Assembly: GCA_951394045.1 (NCBI GenBank)
Contig: OX596001.1
Location: 620,001-684,000, forward strand
Origin: Nitzschia sp. DOCU1
Taxonomy: Eukaryota; Bacillariophyta; Bacillariophyceae; Bacillariales; Bacillariaceae
Reading direction: 5' to 3'
Length of the DNA: 64,000 bases
The notes under the pieces are model-generated. The model searched no databases. It saw only the letters and a program-made list of their open reading frames with translations, and had not been told where the DNA came from. The translations under genes were made by a program, and so were the position numbers. This document shows, in pieces, positions 18,346 to 27,396 of the stretch. Within the stretch, counting starts at the first letter, position 1. Each line of letters starts with the position of its first letter.

Positions 18346-20898
18346 ATGAAGATGTTTGCTGCTTTCTTCATGCTGGCAATGGCCGCTCTTTCTTCTTGTG
18401 GCAATGTCATGGCGGCAGCATTGGATCATTCTTGCAGTCCTTGTTTGGATCGAAAGCAATTTAAGATTCACGCTTTTGTGCCGCACGAGTGGGGTCAAGT
18501 CAAAGCTTCGGCCATAGCCGCAGCCCAAGCTCTCAACGTCAATTTTACCATCCAGTCCTACACGCAGGATCCTTATAATGAAGCCTTTCGTCAGATGGGA
18601 TTTGATATTGAAACTGAAGTACAATCTGATCGTCCCGATGCGTTGATTATAGCGGTACCGAATGGGAACCACGATGAGGTCGAACAACTGGCTCATTTTA
18701 AATTGACGAATAGTCGGGAGAGGAGAAGTATTCCTATATTGGGACTGGGAGGAAGTAAACAAGCTTCACAAGCGATTAAAGAGTCCTTGCTGTTTAAAGA
18801 CGAGAACATTAATCCCCCCATGGCTTGGGTAGGTACAGCCAGCGATCATGCCATTGGTCACATGGCGGCTGCCAAGTTTGGCAAGGCTCGTCGGATTACA
18901 AATGCCTTGTTTCTCTATAGCAAGGCTGGCAACAACGGCTATTGGAGTCTGCCAGACCGTTTGCAGGGGTTCAAGGACGGACTGGCCCTCCATGCCAATG
19001 AACGAGGAAATGTGACTGGGGATAGTATTCAAGTGCAAGATCTTGCCTTGGAAGAGGACACTATGCAGGGTGAATGTCCGTGGGATGTCATTTTTTGGAA
19101 TCATGTCCACGACGTCCATTTGGTGTTGGGGTGGATGAACCAGCACAAGTGTACCAATACCTTGTTGGGTGCCATGGTGGAAGAAGAATCCCCTCAAGTC
19201 CAACAACAAATTCGTGACGGCGATTTACTCTTTGGCATTTCCCAACAAGCTTCCTTGCAGGGCTATCTGGGCGTCGTATTGACTACCTTGTATTTGACAA
19301 CCGGTCAATTGCCTCCGGCGATTCCCGCTGAGCTCGAAATGCTTACAGTCCAAGATGACGATGATATTCTCTACAGTCGTCAGCAAGGTTCCTCAGTCTT
19401 TTGGACCCGTCCCATGCTCTGGGATTCGTCTACTCTTTCGAGCGTGACCTCGAATCAAGACACTACTGCCAATCATACAACCTCTGGGTCATTGTCATCG
19501 TTGCGTGGTACTAACGATGCGATTTCCCTAGAAGAAGATGATGAGGCGTCGTCTCCTCGCACCATTGGTTTTGCCATCTTTGACGAAGACGATCCATCTG
19601 TTGATCCCAAGTATGTGGAAACGATTACGATGGCGGCCATGGCCGCTGCTCAAGACTTGGATTTGAGATTGTTGCGTTTGCTTCCCACCACCTATAGTTT
19701 GTCCTTGCCATCCGAAGAGGCGGAAACGTGGGAGAAGGAATATCAAGACGATGACAAAATTCCACGACTCAAAATCGATGAGGATCACAACATGGAAGAA
19801 GTTGCAGAAGAAGATAATAGTACGACTGCTACAGTCGGTACTTCTTCCATTTTGGGTGCAGCAATCCATCAACCCCGGACTACCTTGTGGGACACTTGTC
19901 GTCATGGAACAAAGTTATTGGATGGTCTCATTGTGGCCCTGCCGCAGCTCACTCATGACTTTCTTTTGGAAGATTTGCGCACCGTCTATATGCATCCCGA
20001 ACATTTCTATGTCGCTGCCATTCGGCGTTGTATCGACCAGGGTATTCCCGTCGTTGCGTTGCGAGGAAACTTTGTGGAACCATCTTTGAATGATATTGCC
20101 GAACCCACCGAGCAAAATCCGTTTGGAGTTCATTTACCCATTCAACACCATGTTCGACCCAATTTGTTTTCGGCGGGGTACCAAGCGGGTCGAGAATTTG
20201 TCCAACAAGCCCTGGCGAATAGTACCATCAGCAAACACAATGTTTGGTGCTTTTTTACCGCCGCCTCGGGGAATGTTTGTGCGGGCTTGAGAGCCGCAGT
20301 GGAGGAAGCCCAAGATGAATTGGCTGCTGGAATGTCGATCTTGTCCATGGAAGACTTTCGATCCTTGGGGGATCGCATGTCCTTTTTTGTAGATTCCATT
20401 CATGAAACGATTCGAGCTTACCGAGAACAAGGACATGGCATTCATTTCTTGTTTGCCGATACTGTGCTGCTTCCTGCGGTAGAGGAGATGATTGCCAGGG
20501 AAGAGGGCAAGGCACAGCAGGGGCCAATGATCATTGGAGTCATGGGCGTCAATGAGGCAGTCTATTCGTGGATCAAAAAAGGCAAGATCCACATGGCCTT
20601 GGATCCTCAATGGTATTCGGAAGGTTATCTTTCGGTAGCACTCTTGGCGCATCAAGGTAGTTTGGAAAACTGGGCCATTGAGACGAAGCCTAGCCTTGTG
20701 GTAGATGTACCCACGGACGAGCAGCGAGACTGCCAAACCAACCTCTTTCCTGTTTGCCCCAAAGAAGAGGAGGAGGATAGTCTCTTGTCTGGAAAACACG
20801 GTTTTGACACCTCGGGTGGAGTCTCTCTGGAGTTTCCTTACTTTGGAGCACTCTTTCAAGTTGCAACAGGTATACTGCTCCTGACTTTGGTCGCTTGA
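18346..20898 (+). CDS. secreted protein with two periplasmic-binding-protein (type 1, sugar-binding-like) domains
   Basis: 850 residues from ATG at 18346. The signal peptide is FAAFFMLAMAALSSCGNVMAAA. Domain 1 (about 38-335) resembles a type-1 periplasmic binding protein: KIHAFVPHEWGQV, DALIIAVPNGN, then hinge-like DVIFWNHVHDVHLVLGWMN and GDLLFGISQQ..LQGYLGV. After an acidic linker, domain 2 (about 400-780) repeats the order: IGFAIFDEDDP, LIVALP, IPVVALRGNF, SAGYQAGREFVQQAL, then IIGVMGVNEAVYSWI and MALDPQWYSEGYLSV. In bacteria this fold binds ribose-like sugars for ABC transport; in a eukaryote it suggests an extracellular or vesicular ligand sensor. The C-terminus is a short hydrophobic stretch (VATGILLLTLVA), either a GPI signal or a membrane anchor. 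No ligand can be predicted. Confidence 0.7.
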   Translation: MKMFAAFFMLAMAALSSCGNVMAAALDHSCSPCLDRKQFKIHAFVPHEWGQVKASAIAAAQALNVNFTIQSYTQDPYNEAFRQMGFDIETEVQSDRPDALIIAVPNGNHDEVEQLAHFKLTNSRERRSIPILGLGGSKQASQAIKESLLFKDENINPPMAWVGTASDHAIGHMAAAKFGKARRITNALFLYSKAGNNGYWSLPDRLQGFKDGLALHANERGNVTGDSIQVQDLALEEDTMQGECPWDVIFWNHVHDVHLVLGWMNQHKCTNTLLGAMVEEESPQVQQQIRDGDLLFGISQQASLQGYLGVVLTTLYLTTGQLPPAIPAELEMLTVQDDDDILYSRQQGSSVFWTRPMLWDSSTLSSVTSNQDTTANHTTSGSLSSLRGTNDAISLEEDDEASSPRTIGFAIFDEDDPSVDPKYVETITMAAMAAAQDLDLRLLRLLPTTYSLSLPSEEAETWEKEYQDDDKIPRLKIDEDHNMEEVAEEDNSTTATVGTSSILGAAIHQPRTTLWDTCRHGTKLLDGLIVALPQLTHDFLLEDLRTVYMHPEHFYVAAIRRCIDQGIPVVALRGNFVEPSLNDIAEPTEQNPFGVHLPIQHHVRPNLFSAGYQAGREFVQQALANSTISKHNVWCFFTAASGNVCAGLRAAVEEAQDELAAGMSILSMEDFRSLGDRMSFFVDSIHETIRAYREQGHGIHFLFADTVLLPAVEEMIAREEGKAQQGPMIIGVMGVNEAVYSWIKKGKIHMALDPQWYSEGYLSVALLAHQGSLENWAIETKPSLVVDVPTDEQRDCQTNLFPVCPKEEEEDSLLSGKHGFDTSGGVSLEFPYFGALFQVATGILLLTLVA

Positions 20899-21150
20899 TC
20901 TTAACTACCAAGGGGGAATTTGCATTCGGCAATACTACAAAATCGTTACATGTCATTTTAATTACTAGCTCTGGAATTTAAACAGCCGTTTGAAGGCTAT
21001 CGGGGAAACGAACAGTCTATCCTTGATCATGCCGATAGCTACAATGTAGTCGTCCTGTAGAATAAGGCTACTACGATGTGCTACAAGTAGTAGAACTATA
21101 GTTGAAGCAAGAGTAGGAACTATCCAGTTAGCGATCTCTTTGTTATACAC

Positions 21151-22679
21151 TCAGTATTGGCCACCGCTAACCGTCCGGATCAATGTCCCGTGGTTTGACT
21201 TTGGCAGTTGCTGAGACGGTTTTGGTTGAGCGCTCGATCCTTTACAACGCCAAAAGTATCCTTCGTACAAGTGACCATCCGGATCCTTTCGCGACGTCCT
21301 TCGTCCCATGAGAGCCTGATAAAAGGGAACTACCAACAAGGTATCCGAAATACTCCCCAAATACTCCCCAGTGCTTGATAGCCACTGGGAAATGTCTTCA
21401 ACACGTGACCCGTGTTCATGTCGAGTTGCTCGACGGGATACCGGAGCAAAAACTCGGGAATCGACATGGCCTGTTGCAACAGGCGTCGAGCGAACGGATC
21501 GGCGGATGACTTGTAAAGTTTGATCAGCTTTTCTTCCGTAGTGTCGGTCTCGTCGTCCCATGAGGTTACAACATTAGTACTGCTGGATGATACATCCTGG
21601 GAAACGGAGTCGTGTACTTTGTTGTTAGTGCCTCCCATGATATCCAAAGTTCCGCTCGTAGACAGCGCATCATTAATCCTTTGTTGTTGTTTCCTGAGGC
21701 GACTACTTCGCGACATACCAAGCTTGTACAATAAATACAGGCCCATACCATCCGGAGCTCTGTGTTGGGGCAGTTGCAATAAGCGAACACAACGCAAAAT
21801 CTTGGCGAGCAACGTTGGACTTTTGGGGACCCTACTCTTCTTGTTGCGCAATAACTTCATGGCACAATAGGTTCGTGCCAAAAACACCAGACATTGGATC
21901 GGCACTCGATCTTCTTGTCGTTTCCATTGATCGTGTAACGATGGATTCATTAGCCCTTGAATCATCGTCATGCTGCTGGATTCGTCCAGCAAACCCCAAT
22001 CCGTCAAGACGTTGCCAAGAGTCGAAATGAGCCATTCCCAGCAAAGCGTTTTGATTTGACATAAGGATTCTTCCACGATGAATTCACGAGCGGGTAGCAG
22101 TAAAATCCACTCTTTGGTAGGTATTTGAACAGGCTCACAAAAGGTTTGAACCCACTGGATAATATCACGATGCTGCTGTTGCAGTTGCTCGTCAAGGGCT
22201 TGCTTCGCCCACAATACATGATCCGCATGGTTTGGATTGCTGGGCCAAAGCAAGCGTGCATCCCGAGACAATGCCTGCTGTTGGTGATTGTTGCTGTCAT
22301 CATACAGTGTCTTGAATGCGTCAAAGAGAGGTTCCCCATCTTCCGCGCAATACTCGGAAGCGTAGGGAGTAACCACTGCCCGTTCTTCCCGAAAGGCGTC
22401 AAAGATATGCAGAGTGCTGGCAGCAAGCATAGTAGTACTAGTATCTTTGGTGGTGGTGGGACAACAGGAAGAACTTGTCATTTCATGTTGCTCATTGCAG
22501 CATTCAAACATGGACGTGTCCACCGAAAACGTCTTGTGTTCCGGATCATGATGACTAGTCTCTTTCTCATCCTTGCTCATAATGCTGTCACCTTCTTGTT
22601 TGGCATGTAAGGTTTCTCTCCACCACTGTAGAATTCTTTGAGCATCTTTGACTTTGAGATCATTCCACTGCGATGACAT
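21151..22679 (-). pseudogene. single-module member of the FWRLKGS-module family, frameshifted by an 11-bp duplication
   Basis: From ATG at 22679 the protein shows the family N-terminal domain (WILLLPAREF, WEWLISTLGNVL, VPIQCLVFLARTYCAMKLL, SPTLLAKILRC) and one C-terminal module starting PVEQLDMNTGHVLKTFPSGYQAL. At 21348-21369 the 11-mer AAATACTCCCC is present twice in perfect tandem. With both copies the frame shifts and stops after WGVFRIPCW. Counting one copy only, the module continues to its expected end (FYQALMGRR, then HLYEGYFWRCKGSS) and a stop at 21151. The gene is therefore a recent loss-of-function allele, a truncated protein, or an assembly artefact. It lacks AT-hooks. It is divergent from the SDR-PAP gene at 23485. 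Confidence 0.72.
21348..21369. repeat. 11-bp perfect tandem duplication causing a frameshift
   Basis: AAATACTCCCC at 21348-21358 is repeated at 21359-21369. Reading through one copy keeps the conserved protein module in frame; two copies break it. Confidence 0.9.
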
Positions 22680-23484
22680 GATGATGATGATGATAATTTC
22701 GATGACGATTCTATGTTTCCCACACGGATAACTCAAACTCGGTATTGTGGGATGCGTTTGTTTGGTTTTTACAACAGTTTGATGGCCGGTTACTCAAAAG
22801 GATACCGATAGCAGTTTGGAAACAAAAAAAAGAGAAAGAGGTGATGCCTTCGAACGTTCGGCGAACGTTCGATGTGGGAAAGGCAGAACTATGCCCCTTC
22901 GTCCAAGGAACACAGAACACTGAATAGTTTTGTGAAGGAATGAGCGATGCTATTCTTCAGAACGACTACAAGGGCAATGCGAACGCTCACTAGAGATGGG
23001 AGTATTTAAGGATTCTGCATTCAGGATTCCGTCACGACGCTTCTTTGAAAAGCGGGGAAACGAAATAGGTGAACGCACTTGGTCATAATTAATGATATAA
23101 AATGAGTAGTGCAACGCCTGTGAACGGCATTGCATGGAAAGCCTTCCCATCAAGTATTCTACCAACTTCTGTGCATATTAGCTGTACCATCTACCATACA
23201 CATCCTCACATCCGGCCTGAAAATGATGTCATCTGCAATGTATGTCGTATCCCATTTTCATTGGTGGGCGCATGTCCATTGGAATGATGTCACAGATGGC
23301 AGGAGCCAATGGGAACGCCAGAGAGTTTTCTTCAGACCACGTCGACCATCTTGCAAAGGTTGTTCGCCCTCTTTTTTTGACGCCCATCGTCCAAAAAGAT
23401 CAAACCTCAAAAAGATCAAACCCCGCCCAAACGACCACACAACACCAGCACCTTGTCTAATATCCAAACACCAATCGAACAATC
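22680..23484. promoter_or_regulatory. shared divergent 5' region with a double palindrome and a direct repeat
   Basis: At 22850-22872 TCGAACGTTCG is followed after one G by its inverse CGAACGTTCGA, so two 10-bp CGAACGTTCG palindromes lie head to tail within a larger palindrome. At 23393-23424 AAAAAGATCAAACC(T/C)C occurs twice in tandem, about 60-90 bp before the ATG of the SDR-PAP gene. Both look like protein-binding sites; no factor is assigned. Confidence 0.45.
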
Positions 23485-24897
23485 ATGCGGTTATTAGTAT
23501 CTTTGCCAGTTTTGCTTTTGCTACTAGTAGTGCCACCGACAGTAGTGACTGGTCTCGTGGCACCCATATGGTCGTCGACTGTGACGAGGGCGGTGGTGAC
23601 AGGATCAACCAAGTTTTCGACCGACAAGCATAAAATTCTGGTTTTGGGCGATTCTGGCTTTCTTGGAAAAGAAATTGTCCGACAACTCGAAGAACTGGGT
23701 ATTCCTCATGTCAAGGCCAGTCGAAGTAGTACAGGATTAGACTTGACGGCCCCCACTGCCGCCGATCAAGTCGCCGCTCAAGCCCAGGGATGTACGGCGG
23801 TCATTTCGACCGTCGGGAGTTTGCTCGGAACCAAACAAGATCAAGTTGTCAATGCTGCCAATGGCATTGCCGCACAAGGAGCCAGTCAAGTGGCCTCTAT
23901 CAAACACTTTGTGGCTATCGGTAATGATCCCAAAGTCCGACAGTTTAGTGATAACATTCCCATGTTACAATCCTATACTCAAGGCAAAATCGAATCCGAA
24001 GCCAAAATCCAAGAATACTTTCCTAATTCTTACACTATTGTTCAACCATCCTTGATTCATGGGGGAGATGAATTCTCAGCAACGCCGCCTAGAATTCCCT
24101 CCAATGTGGGCCAAGCAGCCGAAGACATTTTGGGATTGTATCCCTTTCAAGCCGCTAGTGAGGCATTGCCGGGCATTTTTGGCGTCGCCTTGCAAGCACC
24201 TGTATCACGAGAACGCGTGGCCCGAGCCGCCATTAATGCGGCTCTGGGCTTGACAGGATCTGGCCGACTGGACTCGAGAGATGCCATTGTGTTGGCGGCG
24301 AGCAAGAGGCCGGCCAAGGAGATTTTTGAATGCGACGTGGAAGCTCCAGTAACAGAATTGAAGCGAGAGATTTATGAATTGGGTGATTGTGGTGGTGATA
24401 CCATCAAATTAGAACGAGCCTTTGAATTGCTCGAACAAATTGAGAAATGCAATGCCAATGATCCGTCGACGTCCCCCATTTTGAATGGGCGTTGGGATTT
24501 TTGCTTTGATGTGGAAGCCGACATTGGCACGGGCGTCGTTAAGGATATATTGGAAGGTCGATCGCCGATTCAACTTGTGTTTGACCTTCAAGACTTGCAC
24601 ATGGAAATCGCCAATAATCAAGACATTACCATTCATGTCAATGTCAAGGTTCTGAATATTCCCATGCCTGTCAAGCTGACCACAAAGATTCTAGTGGATG
24701 ACACTGACCCGACCGGAACGACCTTTTTGGAACAATTTCAAGGATTGGAAGTAATGGGTGTCCAATTTCCGGTCCCATCGGAATGGCAACGATCGAGACC
24801 ACTCGAGTTTTCGTATTTGGATGAGACGATGCTAATTGCTCGAGGCAATGGTGGTGAACCCCATTATCTCAAACGGGACCACGCGTTGTCGCCGTAA
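23485..24897 (+). CDS. NAD(P)-binding (atypical SDR, NmrA-like) domain fused to a PAP/fibrillin domain
   Basis: 470 residues from ATG at 23485. The N-terminus has a signal peptide (LLVSLPVLLLLLVVPPTVVTG), then LVAP and a Ser/Thr-rich stretch, compatible with plastid import. Residues about 55-290 form a Rossmann domain: ILVLGDSGFLGKEIVRQL (G..G.LG nucleotide motif), CTAVISTVGSLLG, HFVAIGND, then IVQPSLIHGGDEF, as in atypical SDRs that often act as complex or chaperone factors. Residues about 325-465 resemble PAP/fibrillin lipid-associated proteins (LNGRWDFCFDVEAD, then RPLEFSYLDETMLIARGNGG). The two domains share one frame without an intron. The neighbouring convergent gene carries a related PAP domain. 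Likely role: thylakoid or plastoglobule lipid-associated protein; the reaction is unknown. Confidence 0.77.
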   Translation: MRLLVSLPVLLLLLVVPPTVVTGLVAPIWSSTVTRAVVTGSTKFSTDKHKILVLGDSGFLGKEIVRQLEELGIPHVKASRSSTGLDLTAPTAADQVAAQAQGCTAVISTVGSLLGTKQDQVVNAANGIAAQGASQVASIKHFVAIGNDPKVRQFSDNIPMLQSYTQGKIESEAKIQEYFPNSYTIVQPSLIHGGDEFSATPPRIPSNVGQAAEDILGLYPFQAASEALPGIFGVALQAPVSRERVARAAINAALGLTGSGRLDSRDAIVLAASKRPAKEIFECDVEAPVTELKREIYELGDCGGDTIKLERAFELLEQIEKCNANDPSTSPILNGRWDFCFDVEADIGTGVVKDILEGRSPIQLVFDLQDLHMEIANNQDITIHVNVKVLNIPMPVKLTTKILVDDTDPTGTTFLEQFQGLEVMGVQFPVPSEWQRSRPLEFSYLDETMLIARGNGGEPHYLKRDHALSP

Positions 24898-25364
24898 AGA
24901 CAGGCAGGTTTCATTCACCAAGCACCACCCCCAACAGTCATCCTCCATTCTGCAGGGAGGTACTACTAGCACTCGAGCAGAATGGAAGGAGCTCATCATT
25001 GAATACCTCCTCCTTCCACTACTCCAACCAAGAACATGAAACATGCACTTGTCGGGTAGCCGCCAACCAGACAACCACTCACATTGCGTGCCGAGCTTTG
25101 ATGCAAAGTCATGATAGTCGTAGTCTTGCAGATACGTTAGTTATAATAGACACACACTCTTGCTCGTCTGCTACAGCTACTTGAAACAAATAGGGTACGA
25201 TTAAACTCCATTCGTACATCATCGATAACGGCCAGCTTTAGGATACCGTTACAAGGTGTCGTTCTAGGGTAGTTGACTCTTTCTCGTATAGGAGTGCTAG
25301 CTAGCTAGCTAGTAGTAGTAGCTCGTGCAAGATTCTCTATAGAAAGTTTAAAGTTGCATGATTA
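24898..25364. other. convergent intergenic region
   Basis: 3' ends of the two PAP-type genes. Only a GCTAGCTAGCTAGCTAG plus TAG microsatellite around 25300-25320 stands out. Confidence 0.5.
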
Positions 25365-26405
25365 TCAATGACCATTGGGAGAGTTCACAATGCCCTGGAT
25401 TAATCGTACAATATTGGGTATATCCAACTGTTGTTGTCTGTCGTCTTGCTCACTGCTATTCGTCATGGTATACGCTCGATCGACGAGAGATCGAGACAAG
25501 TGACTACCATATTTTTGCAAAGCGTCTTGAAAGTAGGGAGTAGGTTCTGTGGTATCCAAATCACACGTGGCATCATCCGTCGAACACGGGGAATGCCTCA
25601 ACAATAAATGTGGTTCTCCTCCATTGGTTCGAGCAATCATCATGTCTTGATCTAGATAGGAAATTTCCAATTGTCGACTGGATTTCCACTTTTGTGGTGT
25701 CGGTATTTCTACACCCATAAAACACAATTTTCGAAAAGATTCAATCAGAAGCGTTCCATGTGGATCATTGGGTTGTGGAGCAAGTTGGGTGTAGACATTT
25801 AACTCGGCAGGTCTGCCAAAGAGTTGGATTCGTACAATCGCCTTGACTTGCGATTGTTGGTGGGACACCTCCAAAAAGACATTGTCAAAATCAAGACCCG
25901 ACACGCCTACCGAAAGGCGACTTAGTAAAGTAATCAATTTCATGCCAATCGTGGGGACTCCCGTAAACACAAAACTCCAACGAGCATTCAAGTCAGAGTG
26001 CAAGGCAGGTTTCGCCCAAGGTCTTACTAGCTCCAGTTCTTTCATGTACTCTTCAGCAATGGTAGTCATTCCGGCATTGTATGCGTCCATGTCATAGTCT
26101 TCAATGGCAGCGACTGCCAAGGCTTGTTTGACTCGAGTTCGATACTCTTGGATCGGATCATGATCCACCACCACAACAGTGGGATTGTCAGTAGCCGTCG
26201 TCGACGGGGGTGATGGCATGATGGTCAAGGTTTCATTGCGATACCAGAGACGTGTACTAGTAGTCGCGCTTGATCTTGTCATGGAAGTAGAAGAAGGAGC
26301 CCGACGAGAAAGCAAAGAAAAGGCTTCTGCACCGTAGTTTGTCGCATCCCAATGGATGAGACAAGGGATAATCACAAGAAGTAGAAATCGGAACGGAAAC
26401 ATCAT
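25365..26405 (-). CDS. PAP/fibrillin-like plastid protein
   Basis: 346 residues from the ATG-ATG pair at 26405. The signal sequence is FPFRFLLLVIIPCLIHW, followed by GAEAFSLLSRR, a good match to the diatom plastid cleavage motif. After a Ser/Thr-rich transit region and a helical part (residues about 75-130), the PAP/fibrillin fold begins at LNARWSFVFTG and ends with SYLDQDMMIARTNGGEPHL, closely parallel to the last part of the SDR-PAP protein that faces it tail to tail. Fibrillins bind lipids and carotenoids at plastoglobules and thylakoids. A longer open frame upstream is not used because it would bury the plastid signal. Confidence 0.8.
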   Translation of the reverse strand: MMFPFRFLLLVIIPCLIHWDATNYGAEAFSLLSRRAPSSTSMTRSSATTSTRLWYRNETLTIMPSPPSTTATDNPTVVVVDHDPIQEYRTRVKQALAVAAIEDYDMDAYNAGMTTIAEEYMKELELVRPWAKPALHSDLNARWSFVFTGVPTIGMKLITLLSRLSVGVSGLDFDNVFLEVSHQQSQVKAIVRIQLFGRPAELNVYTQLAPQPNDPHGTLLIESFRKLCFMGVEIPTPQKWKSSRQLEISYLDQDMMIARTNGGEPHLLLRHSPCSTDDATCDLDTTEPTPYFQDALQKYGSHLSRSLVDRAYTMTNSSEQDDRQQQLDIPNIVRLIQGIVNSPNGH

Positions 26406-27396
26406 GGTGGTTTTTTGGGACCAATTCGGATGCAAGAAAGAGGGCAAACAAGTTGTAACAATGTGAAAGCCTTCCGTGCACTTTTGCTTTGAGAAAGCCT
26501 TTCCCATGCACTTTGCTACCGCATGCAGGCTGCATTTGATTCTACGGGAGAACAAAAATCGACACCAACACCGCACGAACCAAAGCGAAAGAAGTGATGG
26601 GTCCATTGAAGTTCGTGGTGTTCTGACGCACGAAGACAAAGGCACTATAAGTAAAAACCAAACTAGAATTCGTAAAGAACATCCAGATGGAATGGAGGGC
26701 ATATACCTTTTTGGAAGGGGCTAAAATATGGAGATACATTCCGCAATCTGCCTGCAAGCGGCAGGCAGCGAAGAAGAGAATTTCGGTTCGGATGGAACTT
26801 TTTGAAAATTACTCGTTGACGGAGAGGTTTCGCCTCCATCAACCAAACGATGTGGTCGTGACTTGTTGATGAGCGTATGTTGATACCGGCTGGGACCGCC
26901 TTGGAATGACGGACTGTCTGAAATAAATGATGAATGAGTTCACGGGAACATTTGTTCATCTACAAGAAGTCTTTGCTTTTGAAACAAGAACAAGGACGAT
27001 TGAATGCGTTGTTCAATATTAGGGTTTGTGTCCTAAACACATGATGACTCGTGCTGTTCATGGAGGCAATCTATAATGGAAACAGTGGCATGTGTGCATC
27101 TACAAGAATCAGTCTTCGCGTTTGGAACGAGACCAATGGCGATTTATTGTTTTGTGCAACAGGCGAGAGTTTTGAGTTCTAAACTCAAATGAGCCGCTGG
27201 GAATTTCTATCGTCAGTGATCCAGTGTTGTCGCCCTTTTCGCTGGACGAGCAGCAGGGAGCGCGATGCCGGGGAGACTCAGCTGGCCTCACGCTCTCCTG
27301 AGCCCTTGGGCCAGTTTTAATTTACCTACCTTTCGGTCAGGTAGCTGCACTGCGTCAAGGCTGTTGCCCACTCTTTTTGCTCTTGATTCATTGAGT
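26406..27396. other. intergenic
   Basis: About 1 kb between the PAP gene (its 5' side) and the end of the bestrophin-like gene. No gene, repeat or RNA recognised; open frames here overlap and are not protein-like. Confidence 0.45.
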
